Source of the DNA: Fictibacillus halophilus
GTDB taxonomy: Bacteria > Bacillota > Bacilli > Bacillales > Fictibacillaceae
DNA length: 61,643 bases
Direction of reading: 5' to 3'
NCBI RefSeq assembly: GCF_016401385.1
Contig: NZ_JAEACF010000004.1
Location: 1 to 61,643, forward strand
In this document: in pieces, positions 8,469 through 18,594 of the stretch
How the letters are laid out: each line of letters starts with the position of its first letter
How positions within the stretch are numbered: the first letter of the stretch is position 1
Position numbers and translations under genes: made by a program
The notes under the pieces: generated by a model
Told to the model about the DNA's origin: nothing
The model's database searches: none
The model's input: only the letters and a program-made list of their open reading frames with translations

Positions 8469-10409
8469 TTAAGCATTTTGTAGTTCTTCCCATTCTTCCA
8501 TCAACGTTTCCATCTCTTCATTCAAAACATCAAGCTGAGACTGGAATTCTTGCGTCTTTTCATAATCCTGAAAGACTTCAGGTTTACAAAGTTCAGCTTC
8601 GGCCAAAGTGATTTTCGTTTCTAGTCCTTCAAGCAGACCATCGATCTCCTCGATACGGCGCTGTCTTTTACGATCCAGCTTCTTCGCTTCTTTATCGATC
8701 GAGTTTTTCGCACCGTTTCCTTGGTTTGAAGAAGGAGTGTTAACCGCGTTCTCCGCTTTCTGGCGCGCAGCGATTTCTTCACGTGCTTTCATCTCATTTT
8801 TCTTTTCGGTGTAATAGTCGTAGTCACCTAGATACTCGGTCATGCCTGTTGGCGCGAGCTCAACGACTTTCGTGGCGATACGGTTTATGAAATAACGGTC
8901 ATGCGATACGAATAGGATCGTACCAGGATAGTGGATCAGAGCTTGTTCAAGGATCTCTTTGCTGTCAAGATCCAGATGGTTCGTCGGCTCGTCCAGCAGA
9001 AGAAGGTTTCCTTTCTCCATCATAAGCTTCGCCAGGGCAAGTCGAGCCTTCTGACCACCGCTCAGCTCTGTTACAAGCTTAAGTACATCGTCACCGCTAA
9101 ACAGGAACTGTCCGAGGATCGAGCGGATCTCTTTTTCTGTTTTTTCCGGATAGTCATCCCACAGCTCGTTAAGAAGAGTCTTGCGGGAATGCAGATCCGC
9201 TTGTTCCTGATCATAGTGAGAGATCATGAGTCCACTGCCGTACCGTATATCGCCCGATATGAGCGGCAGCTGCTTACGTATCACTTTTAATAAAGTCGAT
9301 TTGCCGATACCGTTCGGTCCAACGATCGCGACGCTGTCCTGGCGGTTGATCGCTACCGATACGTTCTTAAATAACGGCTCACCGTCTTCATATCCTGTGC
9401 TCACGTTCTCAAGCTTCAGCACATCGTTCCCGCTTTGTCTCTCAATCTCAAAAGAAAAACTAGCAGACTTTTCGGCACCAGCGGGACGCTCTTTTAATTC
9501 CATCTTCTCTAACTGTTTGCGACGACTCTGTGCACGTTTCGTAGTCGAAGCACGCACGATGTTGCGCTGAATAAAATCTTCTAACTTCGCAACCTGCTCT
9601 TGCTGCTTCTCAAACTCTTTCATCTCTTGAGCGAAACGCTCCGCTTTTTGCTCGAGATAGCTAGAATAGTTACCTGTGAAACGGTAAGAACGTTTTCTAG
9701 AAACCTCATAAACGGTCGTTACGATCTTATCGAGGAAATACCGGTCATGGGAGACGATCAAAATGCCGCCGGGATAACTCTGCAGATATTGCTCGAGCCA
9801 CGTGAGCGTTTTGATGTCTAAGTGGTTCGTCGGCTCATCGAGAATGAGTAGATCTGGTTTAGTTAATAGGAGCTTTGCGAGTGCGAGTCTCGTTTTTTGC
9901 CCTCCACTTAATGTGTTGATCTTCGTATCGCGATCAAAATCGGCAAACTGAAAACCGTGAAGTACCGTACGAATTTCTGCTTCATACTGATAGCCACCTT
10001 CGTCTTTAAATGTTACTTGCAGCGCATCATAGTCTTTTAAGAGACGTTCATACTCCGCTTCATTCGCAATCACTTCTGGATCGCCCATACGCGCTTCCAT
10101 CTCACGCAGCTTTTTCTCTTTTTTACGAAGGTCTTCAAACACCGAGAGCATCTCGTTCCAAATCGACTCATCGGAGTCCAGCCCCGCATCTTGTGCGAGA
10201 TAACCAGTTTTCACGTCTTTCGGAATCATGACATGACCAGAATCGTAGGAATACTCACCAGTAATCACGCGTAGCAGCGTAGATTTACCCGCACCGTTCC
10301 GCCCAACAAGCGCGATCCGCTCACCTTTTTGAACCTCTAGTTTTATATTCGATAAAATAACGTCCGCGCCAAACGACTTCGTAACGTCCTGAACTTGTAA
10401 AATAATCAT
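8469..10409 (-). CDS. ABC-F family ATPase (YdiF-like translation/ribosome-protection factor)
   Basis: A 646-residue cytosolic protein with two ABC domains and no membrane segments. First domain: Walker A GRNGAGKST at residues 36-44, signature LSGGQKTRLALAKL, Walker B LLILDEPTNHLD. An arginine/lysine-rich linker follows, then the second domain: GPNGIGKST, LSGGQKARLALAKL, LLLLDEPTNHLD. A ~90-residue charged coiled-coil tail ends the protein. ABC-F proteins act at the ribosomal E site; subgroup function differs. Position next to tsaD matches ydiF of B. subtilis. It is transcribed opposite to its neighbours and has its own terminator. Confidence 0.93.
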   Translation of the reverse strand: MIILQVQDVTKSFGADVILSNIKLEVQKGERIALVGRNGAGKSTLLRVITGEYSYDSGHVMIPKDVKTGYLAQDAGLDSDESIWNEMLSVFEDLRKKEKKLREMEARMGDPEVIANEAEYERLLKDYDALQVTFKDEGGYQYEAEIRTVLHGFQFADFDRDTKINTLSGGQKTRLALAKLLLTKPDLLILDEPTNHLDIKTLTWLEQYLQSYPGGILIVSHDRYFLDKIVTTVYEVSRKRSYRFTGNYSSYLEQKAERFAQEMKEFEKQQEQVAKLEDFIQRNIVRASTTKRAQSRRKQLEKMELKERPAGAEKSASFSFEIERQSGNDVLKLENVSTGYEDGEPLFKNVSVAINRQDSVAIVGPNGIGKSTLLKVIRKQLPLISGDIRYGSGLMISHYDQEQADLHSRKTLLNELWDDYPEKTEKEIRSILGQFLFSGDDVLKLVTELSGGQKARLALAKLMMEKGNLLLLDEPTNHLDLDSKEILEQALIHYPGTILFVSHDRYFINRIATKVVELAPTGMTEYLGDYDYYTEKKNEMKAREEIAARQKAENAVNTPSSNQGNGAKNSIDKEAKKLDRKRQRRIEEIDGLLEGLETKITLAEAELCKPEVFQDYEKTQEFQSQLDVLNEEMETLMEEWEELQNA

Positions 10410-10503
10410 TGTAATTTCACCTCTATGGAAAACGGGTGGTTTTATTTATTTAATTGACTTGTTTGTTACTTTTGAATAATGCTGAAAAAGTACTTCTTTG
10501 ATA

Positions 10504-10634
10504 AGTTGGTTGGAGCGCAAGGCACGAGACTCCTGTGGGACAAGCGGTCAGGTGAGACCCTTAATGGCGCAAAGCGGCAAGGGGCTCACCGCCTGCCCCA
10601 CGGAAAGCGAAGTGCCTGGAGCGGAGAACAACTA
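10504..10634. repeat. Dispersed palindromic repeat, copy B (inverted orientation)
   Basis: The reverse complement of this ~131-bp segment matches copy C at 31049 and the outer parts of copy A at 4108, including gctccaggc-cttcgctttccg, ggtgagccccttgccgctttgcgcc and cctgaccgcttgtccc. It sits between the divergent ABC-F and moaC genes. It is uninterrupted at the site where copy A has the 125-bp insertion. Ends agttg... / ...caacta are inverted. Confidence 0.85.
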
Positions 10635-10822
10635 CTTACACAAACATGCTTTTATACAATCAGCCCTTAAATAAACAATATAACCCTGTCTAACTAGTAG
10701 TTTAGCGTAGTTTGGAGATTCGCGCCAACAAAGGGAATGTTCAACATTTTGCAATAATTACAAGTAAAATCTTAACGACAATAAAAGCGGTTTCGTGTAT
10801 ATTCATCATGAGGAGGGGTTTT
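10635..10822. other. Spacer upstream of moaC
   Basis: About 190 bp between repeat copy B and moaC. It must hold the moaC promoter, but I see no well-spaced -35/-10 pair to commit to. An AT-rich stretch around 10750-10800 is the likely area. Confidence 0.4.
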
Positions 10823-11326
10823 ATGACAGAGTTTACCCATTTTAACGAAGAAGGCCGTGCGCGCATGGTTGATATTTCGGAAAAAGAAACATCTCACCGA
10901 ACAGCCGTAGCGGTAAGCGGGGTAACGGTTTCTGAAGAAGTCTTCCTTAAGATCAAAGAAAACGGATTTAAAAAAGGGGACGTTCTAGCCGTCGCACAGA
11001 TCGCTGGAATCATGGCTGCGAAAAAAACCTCTGACTGGATTCCGATGTGTCACCCGTTATCACTGACTGGCGTTGATCTGTCTTTTTCATGGGATGAATT
11101 AGCGGACAGCATGTTTAAATTAAACATCCAAGTTGAAGTGAAAACGAAGGGCAGCACCGGTGTTGAGATGGAGGCGTTAACAGCGGCTTCTGCAGCAGCG
11201 TTAACCGTCTATGATATGTGTAAAGCAGCGGATAAGGGAATGGTGATCGGGCCTACATACCTCCATTCGAAAACAGGAGGAAAGAATGGGGACTTTCTAC
11301 GTTCTTCAAGCCCTGACAAAATATGA
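10823..11326 (+). CDS. moaC: Cyclic pyranopterin monophosphate synthase MoaC
   Basis: A 167-residue enzyme of molybdenum cofactor synthesis, converting the MoaA product to cyclic pyranopterin monophosphate. Conserved segments: [18 protein letters not shown] at the N-terminus, [14 protein letters not shown] (active-site His) near residue 73, [24 protein letters not shown] near 112, and the C-terminal SKTGGK. ATG 10823 is preceded by AGGAGGGG with four bases between; an upstream in-frame ATG (10808) lacks such a site. No other moa genes are in the window. Confidence 0.96.
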   Translation: MTEFTHFNEEGRARMVDISEKETSHRTAVAVSGVTVSEEVFLKIKENGFKKGDVLAVAQIAGIMAAKKTSDWIPMCHPLSLTGVDLSFSWDELADSMFKLNIQVEVKTKGSTGVEMEALTAASAAALTVYDMCKAADKGMVIGPTYLHSKTGGKNGDFLRSSSPDKI

Positions 11327-11371
11327 TACAATAGGAATAGATAAGCTTTCTAAACTTGGAGGGCTCCAAAT

Positions 11372-12007
11372 ATGAACCAAGATCAGTTAAAAATACCACA
11401 CGCAACAGCAAAACGGCTGCCCTTGTATTATCGTTTTTTGAAAAACTTATCATCTTCCGGTAAACAAAGGGTGTCTTCTGCTGAATTAAGCGAAGCTGTG
11501 AAAGTAGATTCTGCAACAATCCGCAGAGATTTTTCCTACTTTGGCGCATTAGGCAAAAAAGGTTATGGCTACAATGTTAATTATCTGTTGTCGTTCTTCG
11601 CAAAGACGTTGAACCAGGATGAAACAACAACCGTAGCATTAATCGGAGTAGGTAACTTAGGCACGGCCTTCTTACATTACAATTTCACCAAAAATAACAA
11701 TACCAAAATAGAAGTCGCATTCGATGTAGACCGAGCAAAAATCGGCAGCGAAATTGCCGGAGTTCCGATCTATCACACAGAAGACATCGAGCAAGAACTG
11801 AAGAACCGAGGCATCGATGTTGCGATCCTCACCGTTCCAGTAGGAGCCGCTCAATCGATCGCCGATCAACTCGAGCGCGCAGGTGTAACAGGCATCTTAA
11901 ACTTCACACCCGCCCGATTGACCGTCTCACCCGAGATTCGTGTTCATCACATCGATTTAGCTGTTGAATTGCAATCGCTTGTTTATTTTATGAAAAACTA
12001 TTCTTAA
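11372..12007 (+). CDS. rex: Redox-sensing transcriptional repressor Rex
   Basis: A 211-residue repressor that senses NADH/NAD+ and controls fermentative and respiratory genes. N-terminal winged helix (residues ~1-80) includes [19 protein letters not shown] and [23 protein letters not shown]. The C-terminal Rossmann domain has GVGNLGTA near residue 92. ATG 11372 has GGAGGG nine bases upstream. It is followed 18 bp later by tatA, an order also found in B. subtilis. Confidence 0.96.
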   Translation: MNQDQLKIPHATAKRLPLYYRFLKNLSSSGKQRVSSAELSEAVKVDSATIRRDFSYFGALGKKGYGYNVNYLLSFFAKTLNQDETTTVALIGVGNLGTAFLHYNFTKNNNTKIEVAFDVDRAKIGSEIAGVPIYHTEDIEQELKNRGIDVAILTVPVGAAQSIADQLERAGVTGILNFTPARLTVSPEIRVHHIDLAVELQSLVYFMKNYS

Positions 12008-12025
12008 AACAAGGAGGTAATCGTT

Positions 12026-12205
12026 ATGTTAGGACCAGGAAGTATCGCGGTAATCGGACTTGCAGCTCTTGTTATGTTTGGACCGAAAAAGCTGCCTGAG
12101 CTAGGTAAAGCAGCAGGTAAGACGCTTCGCGAGTTCAAAAATGCAACAAAGGGCATGATGGACGAAGAAGATGACAAAAAGGAAAGCGAACAACTGAAGA
12201 AGTAA
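12026..12205 (+). CDS. tatA: Twin-arginine translocase subunit TatA (TatAy-type)
   Basis: A 59-residue gene too short for many ORF screens. The protein begins MLGPGSIAVIGLAALVMFGPKK: a single N-terminal transmembrane helix, then FGPKKLPELGKAAGKTLREFKN, the canonical TatA hinge and amphipathic helix, then an acidic/lysine tail. TatA oligomers form the passage for folded twin-arginine substrates. AAGGAGG sits eight bases before ATG 12026. tatC follows after 12 bp, together forming a minimal TatA-TatC system. Confidence 0.95.
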   Translation: MLGPGSIAVIGLAALVMFGPKKLPELGKAAGKTLREFKNATKGMMDEEDDKKESEQLKK

Positions 12206-12217
12206 GGATGTTTGTCT

Positions 12218-13000
12218 ATGACCTCTGAAAAAAATATGTCGCTATACGGTCACATTGGCGAATTACGAAAGCGCATCATATGGGCGATTCTAGCCTTCTT
12301 CTTATTCTTGATCGCTGGATTTTTCTTAGCCAAGCCCGTAATCGTATATCTGCAAAGTGACCCAATCGCAAAGAACATTCAGATGAACGCTTTTCATCTA
12401 ACCGATCCACTGAACGTGTACATGACGTTTGCCTTCTTCATCGGCCTCGTCCTATCCGCACCAGTGGTGTTGTACCAACTCTGGGCATTCATCAGCCCGG
12501 GGCTCTATGAGAACGAACGAAAAGTAACGCTTATGTACATCCCGATCGCATTCGTGCTCTTCTTAACGGGACTCGCATTCTCGTACTTTATTCTGTTTCC
12601 GTTCGTTGTGAGCTTTATGGGAAATGTCGCCGTGGCACTTAGTGTAGAAGGCGAATACGGAATTCAAGAATACTTCTCATTCCTATTCAACATCACACTG
12701 CCGTTCGGCCTGTTGTTCCAGTTCCCAGTCTTGATCATGTTTCTGACTCGACTTGGAATCGTAACACCTGATTTCCTTAAGAGCATTCGAAAAGTAGCCT
12801 ACTTTGGGATTTTAGTAGTAGCGGGATTGATTACACCGCCAGAGCTGCTGTCTCACTTGATGGTTACGTTCCCGCTCTTGCTTTTATATGAGATCAGCAT
12901 CATCATATCGAAGGCCGCTTATAAAAAACGCATGAAAGCCGAAGTCGAAGCACTCGTAAAAGAACGAGAAGCCCAGGCAGAAGCTGTGTATCATGATTAA
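12218..13000 (+). CDS. tatC: Twin-arginine translocase subunit TatC
   Basis: About 260 residues with six hydrophobic helices. TatC binds the twin-arginine signal peptide. Family features: HIGELRKRII at the cytosolic N-terminus, then FYxxxPxLY-type segment seen as LYQLWAFISPGLYENERK near residue 88, and FGLLFQFPVLIMFLTRLGIV near residue 170. I chose ATG 12218; TTG 12212 in frame lies too close to the aagga ribosome site. Ends at a terminator, closing rex-tatA-tatC. Confidence 0.95.
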   Translation: MTSEKNMSLYGHIGELRKRIIWAILAFFLFLIAGFFLAKPVIVYLQSDPIAKNIQMNAFHLTDPLNVYMTFAFFIGLVLSAPVVLYQLWAFISPGLYENERKVTLMYIPIAFVLFLTGLAFSYFILFPFVVSFMGNVAVALSVEGEYGIQEYFSFLFNITLPFGLLFQFPVLIMFLTRLGIVTPDFLKSIRKVAYFGILVVAGLITPPELLSHLMVTFPLLLLYEISIIISKAAYKKRMKAEVEALVKEREAQAEAVYHD

Positions 13001-13037
13001 AAAGAGGATGACTCCACGTGGGGAATCCTCTTTTTTG
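12999..13037 (+). terminator. Terminator after tatC
   Basis: Stem aaaagaggatgactcc / ggggaatcctctttttt with a tiny loop and T run. Confidence 0.9.
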
Positions 13038-13064
13038 TGTGGTTGGAGTGGGTTGTGATTGAGA

Positions 13065-13190
13065 GTGGACAGTAAAAGCGGGGAATTGGACAGTAAATGT
13101 GTAAAAGTGGACAGTATTTTTTCGAAAGTGGATAGTAAAACTCGAAAAGTGGACAGTATTTTCGTGGAAGTCGACAGTAAGGCATACTTT
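13065..13190. repeat. Six-copy array with exact 21-bp period (core gtggacagta)
   Basis: The decamer gtggacagta, or a one- to two-base variant, starts at 13065, 13086, 13107, 13128, 13149 and 13170: every interval is exactly 21 bp. The remaining 11 bp of each unit vary. It lies in the gap between tatC and the convergent ydiK gene. If translated it gives VDSK-type heptads, but no start or ribosome site supports a gene. It is paired with the inverted array at 13261. Confidence 0.9.
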
Positions 13191-13260
13191 GAGGGTTTTG
13201 CAGGCGACGCAGGTGCCTGCTTGAGCACCAAAACAGCCTTTGTTTTGATGCTGGTGATGA

Positions 13261-13365
13261 TAATCTGTCGGATTCGAAGATTAATCTGTCCGATTGGCCG
13301 TATAATCTGTCCAATTCCCAACATAATCTGTCCAAACTAGCCAATAATCTGTCCAATCTCACATC
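13261..13365. repeat. Five-copy array with exact 21-bp period (core taatctgtcc)
   Basis: The decamer taatctgtcc (first copy ends cg) starts at 13261, 13282, 13303, 13324 and 13345, again at exactly 21-bp steps. Its reverse complement begins ggacag, the same hexamer as the core of the upstream array, so the two arrays face each other. The ~70 bp between them holds a possible hairpin gcaggc...gcctgc (13200-13220). Confidence 0.9.
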
Positions 13366-13406
13366 CGCCACTGGCCAACCTCACAATGCACCGCCCCAAA
13401 ATCCTA

Positions 13407-13446
13407 CACAAACAAAAAAACTGCCTCCATCAGAAGCAGTTCCCCC
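13407..13446 (-). terminator. Terminator of the ydiL-ydiK unit
   Basis: On the minus strand, stem aactgctt / aggcagtt is followed by a run of seven T, just past the ydiK stop. Confidence 0.85.
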
Positions 13447-13449
13447 ATA

Positions 13450-13653
13450 TTATTTCTTCTTTTTTCTTTTCAAGTGGTTGTTTAACGCGAAATAGCGGAT
13501 GGCATTCGCATAATCGAAGGTTGCTACGACCATCGTAATGATGGTCCAGAAGCTTGTCATGCCGTACTCGCTTGCGTAATGAACGGCTAAGTACGTAAAG
13601 ACGACTCCGATCCCTAAATATAAAAATGCCATAAACAGTGGTGATGTCTTCAT
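13450..13653 (-). CDS. Small membrane protein, YdiK-like (DUF4305)
   Basis: A 67-residue protein with two hydrophobic helices (about residues 7-27 and 33-54) and a lysine-rich tail ending KRKKKK, so probably both termini inside. Its ATG follows GGAGG and overlaps the stop of the upstream CPBP gene by four bases. By position and length it corresponds to B. subtilis ydiK; function unknown. Confidence 0.75.
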   Translation of the reverse strand: MKTSPLFMAFLYLGIGVVFTYLAVHYASEYGMTSFWTIITMVVATFDYANAIRYFALNNHLKRKKKK

Positions 13654-14363
13654 AATAGTCCTCCAATAATCAGTTGCGCTGTTTCTAGCTGTTGTTCCAT
13701 TTCTTTGATTTTATCGGCAAATAATACTTGAACGATCAAAACGAGCGTGTTCATGGCAACGTGTGCAGCGATCGGTACGATAAGGCGTTGCGTTTTAACA
13801 TAAAGAAAAGCGAACGTGAAGCCCATTGCCGTGTAGATTAATAAGTGTGTGAAATCCGCATGAACAGCAGCAAAGATTAAAGAACTGATCAAAGCAGAAA
13901 TAAAGAAATTATAGCGTTTATGAAGAGAGCCGAAAATAATCTTTCGGAAGATGATCTCTTCTAGTATTGGCCCAACGATGGCCGTTACAATCATAAAATA
14001 TTTAACGTTTTTCACGATTTCAACGAGTTGCTTCGTGTTTTCCGATCCAGGTTGGATACCGAACAGGTTCATCTCGATCATGCTCGCGATAATTTGAGCG
14101 GCGTATGCCATAAAAATACCGATGATCGACCATAGAACGGCAGATCCTTTTGAGACGCGCTTAGAATTTCGGTGGCGTTCTCTCATTTCAGGGATCAGCA
14201 TGTAAAGGATAATCACAAGAGCCACGATAAAGCTGAACGTTCCCCAAATTCCAAAAAGTTGATTTCTAGGAACACCAAGTTCGTTTAACAGTGGAACCCC
14301 AATGTAACCTGAGAATTGCATCACGATATATATGAAGATGATCCACCAATATTTTTTCTTCAA
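13650..14363 (-). CDS. CPBP-family intramembrane glutamic endopeptidase (YdiL-like)
   Basis: A 237-residue membrane protein with about six to seven helices. The CPBP/Abi catalytic motifs are visible: EEIIFRK near residue 139 (EExxxR), FAAVHADFTH near 171, and a third histidine in PIAAHVAMN near 207. Such proteases process membrane proteins or prenylated substrates. The start is TTG at 14363 after AAGGAGAAGG. It forms a two-gene unit with ydiK, transcribed away from groESL. Confidence 0.88.
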   Translation of the reverse strand: MKKKYWWIIFIYIVMQFSGYIGVPLLNELGVPRNQLFGIWGTFSFIVALVIILYMLIPEMRERHRNSKRVSKGSAVLWSIIGIFMAYAAQIIASMIEMNLFGIQPGSENTKQLVEIVKNVKYFMIVTAIVGPILEEIIFRKIIFGSLHKRYNFFISALISSLIFAAVHADFTHLLIYTAMGFTFAFLYVKTQRLIVPIAAHVAMNTLVLIVQVLFADKIKEMEQQLETAQLIIGGLL

Positions 14364-14505
14364 ATTACCTTCTCCTTTACTTACAGCCCTAAAAATAATT
14401 GCGTTTTATACCTCTTTATATGCTTACCCATTTTAACATAGAATAGGCAGGGCTCGCGAGGATATCGAATTTGAGGGTAATTCGATTTATATTTATATTT
14501 CTCAC

Positions 14506-14534
14506 TTGCAAAATTTTTTAGTTTTATTTATTAT
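14506..14534 (+). promoter_or_regulatory. SigA promoter of groESL
   Basis: TTGCAA (14506-14511), exactly 17 bp, TATTAT (14529-14534). The predicted start falls just inside the CIRCE element downstream. Confidence 0.85.
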
Positions 14535-14545
14535 TAGAAATGGAG

Positions 14546-14572
14546 TTAGCACTCACTAACAAAGAGTGCTAA
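14546..14572 (+). promoter_or_regulatory. CIRCE operator (HrcA binding site)
   Basis: A perfect TTAGCACTC - 9 bp - GAGTGCTAA inverted repeat. HrcA repressor binds this element at groESL and hrcA-dnaK operons and is released on heat shock. Its position at the transcription start and 38 bp before the groES start is standard. HrcA itself is not in the window. Confidence 0.98.
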
Positions 14573-14609
14573 TAAGAAATCTTTTAACTATTTAAGGAGG
14601 GTGTTTCAC

Positions 14610-14894
14610 TTGTTAAAGCCACTAGGTGACCGTATTATTATTGAGCTTGTAGAAGGTGAAGAAAAAACTGCAAGCGGCATTGTATTGCCAGATTCAGCAA
14701 AAGAAAAGCCTCAAGAAGGAAAAGTTGTTGCTGTAGGTACGGGCCGTGTAACGGATAACGGCGAGCGTATCTCTTTAGAAGTTTCTGAAGGCAACACGAT
14801 TATTTTCTCAAAATACGCTGGTACAGAAGTTAAGTACCAAGGTAAAGAATACTTGATTCTTCGTGAGTCTGACGTTTTAGCGATCGTAGGCTAA
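14610..14894 (+). CDS. groES: Co-chaperonin GroES
   Basis: A 94-residue co-chaperonin that caps the GroEL ring. The sequence [20 protein letters not shown], the mobile-loop stretch [18 protein letters not shown] and the ending [14 protein letters not shown] are diagnostic. The start is TTG 14610: AAGGAGG ends nine bases upstream, whereas GTG 14601 abuts it. The TTG also gives the family's usual N-terminus and length. It is followed by groEL after 101 bp under the same promoter. Confidence 0.96.
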   Translation: MLKPLGDRIIIELVEGEEKTASGIVLPDSAKEKPQEGKVVAVGTGRVTDNGERISLEVSEGNTIIFSKYAGTEVKYQGKEYLILRESDVLAIVG

Positions 14895-14980
14895 TCTTTA
14901 GGTAACTGGGAAGCTTCAAAATTTTGAAGCTACATAAATTAAACATTAAGCATATGTAAGTCACTAACTTTTAAAATTAA

Positions 14981-16633
<1,653 letters not shown>

Positions 16634-16732
16634 TAACGCCCACAAAATCCAAGTAATAGGATTTGTGAGTAATACAAAGAAGGTGGAATGCTAGCTAAAC
16701 TAGCATTTTGCTGACATAAAGGAATTTTCGGG

Positions 16733-16775
16733 AGCTTCTCATAAGTAGATAAAACTTATGAGAAGTTTTTTTATT
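16733..16775 (+). terminator. Terminator of groESL
   Basis: Stem cttctcataagt / acttatgagaag with a seven-base loop and T run. A second small hairpin (aatgctag/ctagcatt, 16687-16708) precedes it. Confidence 0.9.
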
Positions 16776-16789
16776 TTGCTTAGTCAAAA

Positions 16790-17481
16790 ATCCAAATAAA
16801 TGACATCATTGAAGTATTGAATGCATTGATGACAACAGATGTTCAGGTTGTATCGTGCAATATTCTACAGAAAAAGTGATCTTCAGCATTAGGTAGGAGA
16901 CTGCACAGTTGTGACAGCAAGATTGTGCAAAGTAATTAACCGCAGATCCTTGATAAAGTAGAAGGTATGTTCACGAGAGGTAGATTGAGTGTTGCGAGTT
17001 ATACGACAAAGCAACTATATAAAGAGTTTAATGATCCATTATCTAAAGACATTCTAAAGAAGATTATCGTTTCCAGTGAATATGAAGCAAAGAATTAACT
17101 AATCATGTACAATTATAATGATTTCGATCTTCCATTTAATAGAAATAAAACGGTTTCGAAATTCAATATGATTATTAACTCTAGTATCGGCAGATTTCTT
17201 ATTTGGACAAGGGGAGACAAAAGCAAATATTGAAAATTATACAATTTCAGCAGGGGCTAGTGTATCTGCAGCGAAAACAGAGATAAAATTAAAACCTTTG
17301 AATTTTTTTGGATACGAATCTTTAGAAGATTTTTTTGAATTTATTATGATCCATATATTGGATTGTATGTTTTTTTAGGAAGCTTAGGAGTTGGCGGTTC
17401 TTTAGGTGCCGAAAATAGCTTGTATGCTGCACTTGGAATAGGGATAGGAGTAAAAATTGGGGTTGAAGAGGATAAAAAGTA
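16790..17481 (+). pseudogene. Decayed coding region, possibly of a type VII secretion (LXG) toxin locus
   Basis: No open frame survives, but short protein-like runs in different frames are visible. One around 16985-17098 reads SVASYTTKQLYKEFNDPLSK and ends in a stop. Another around 17180-17320 includes FGQGETKANIENYTISAGAS. A third ending at 17481 includes the Gly-rich run GSLGVGGSLGAENSLYAALG and ends EEDKK-stop. Frameshifts and stops separate them. The assignment to an LXG/polymorphic-toxin C-terminus rests only on the DUF4176 genes next door and the glycine-rich tail, so it is weak. Confidence 0.45.
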
Positions 17482-17512
17482 AATAAAGATAAATTAGTTG
17501 GAGGATATAACA

Positions 17513-17752
17513 TTGTTGCCTATAAATAAAAAAGATTTAAGAAAAGCTTTAAATTTCGGATTACTATTTTATGCTATTTTTGGAGCGGTGAGTGGAACCT
17601 TAATATTTGGTGCTGTCTTACTTGTTGATTCGCCTGCAAATGAATTACAAAGCGAAATAGGAACATTGAGTATTGTTGCGGTCTTTGTGTATGGATCATG
17701 TACAATTGCATTAATTATTCGTGCCATTCTTAAAAAAAGAGGGTGGATTTAA
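17513..17752 (+). CDS. Small two-helix membrane protein of unknown function
   Basis: A 79-residue protein starting MLPINKKDLRKALNFGL, with two hydrophobic helices (about residues 13-37 and 49-68) and a basic C-terminus. I start at TTG 17513, eight bases after GGAGG; a TTG at 17498 would place the ribosome site inside the gene. It lies between the decayed toxin-like region and the DUF4176 genes and abuts the next frame, so an immunity-type role is possible but unproven. Confidence 0.55.
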   Translation: MLPINKKDLRKALNFGLLFYAIFGAVSGTLIFGAVLLVDSPANELQSEIGTLSIVAVFVYGSCTIALIIRAILKKRGWI

Positions 17753-18052
17753 ATGGCTGATATAATTAAAACGCTGTTGCCTATTGGGACAGTAGTCAAA
17801 GTAAAGATTTTAAAAAGTTGCTTATGATTTATGGAGGAAACCAAATATTAATCAAAACCAACAAGTTATTGATTACGTTGCTGTTCCCTATCCTGAGAGT
17901 AATATCTCAGAACAATTCAATGTTTCTTTAATATAAATCGGATTGAATACGTGATCTACTTTGGCTATGAATCACCGCAAGAAGCTGACATGCGTTGGGC
18001 TGGAAATAAAAAACTGAGAAGGAATCATGAAAATGAAAATATTACGAACTAA
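17753..18052 (+). pseudogene. Frameshifted DUF4176 gene
   Basis: Translation begins MADIIKTLLPIGTVVKVKI, then shifts frame twice: the pieces MIYGGNQILIKTN, DYVAVPYPESNIS and FNINRIEYVIYFGYES continue the DUF4176 pattern. These line up with the intact copy just downstream (LPIGTVVKLK, MIYGYNQIQV, DYIAVPYPEGNIS, FEGY-type ending). DUF4176 proteins are, as I recall, small partners encoded in LXG toxin loci of type VII secretion. The broken copy overlaps the start of the intact one. Confidence 0.75.
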
Positions 18053-18416
18053 AAATAAAGGCAAACTAGTATTCATCTTTTTGCTTGTTTTACTTTTAAT
18101 AGGGTGTACGAATGCGAAAGAAAATAGTTCCGAAAAAGAGAGGCTAGATAAATCCAAACCTTTACCTATTGGCACAGTTGTAAAGTTAAAGCAGATGAAG
18201 AAAAGTGTCATGATTTATGGTTACAATCAAATACAAGTAAGTACTGGAAAACAATATGATTACATAGCGGTCCCGTACCCGGAAGGTAATATTTCTCCCG
18301 ATTATAATGTGTTTTTTAACCGTAACTTTATTGAGAAGGTAATGTACGAAGGCTATGATTCAGAAGAAGGAAAAAAGCTGCGTAAGAAGGTAGAAAGCAA
18401 CATGAAAGACAATTAA
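18027..18416 (+). CDS. DUF4176 family protein with a lipoprotein signal
   Basis: A 129-residue protein. Residues 1-26 form a signal peptide with lipobox LLIGC (Cys about 27), so it should be lipid-anchored outside the membrane. The rest (about 49-120) is a DUF4176 domain: LPIGTVVKLK, VMIYGYNQIQV, YDYIAVPYPEGNISPDYN, FNRNFIEKVMYEGYDSEE. Other DUF4176 proteins I know of are cytosolic and encoded beside LXG toxins, so an exported version is odd. ATG 18027 or 18033 are both possible. It is preceded by a broken, leaderless paralogue. Confidence 0.8.
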   Translation: MKMKILRTKNKGKLVFIFLLVLLLIGCTNAKENSSEKERLDKSKPLPIGTVVKLKQMKKSVMIYGYNQIQVSTGKQYDYIAVPYPEGNISPDYNVFFNRNFIEKVMYEGYDSEEGKKLRKKVESNMKDN

Positions 18417-18594
18417 GGAAATTCAGGAGTTATAGATAATATGACGGAATTTTAATCTTATCATCTACACACCAATTAAAGCTCAGCTTACTTTTTTACT
18501 AAGAAGGATACAACAGCATTTTGTCAAAATAATAAAGCTAGTAGTATTTCTACTTACTAGATTTGATACGGCAATGGAGGACAGTACAAAGTAA

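Noticed and set aside
13065..13365. CRISPR array
   Set aside because: The constant part is only ~10 bp and intervals are 11 bp, far below CRISPR repeat and spacer sizes. There are no cas genes.
12884..13371. Open frames on both strands across the 21-bp arrays (up to 146 codons)
   Set aside because: The 21-bp period is divisible by three, so repeats stay open in several frames at once and give heptad-like peptides. No ribosome site or family supports translation.
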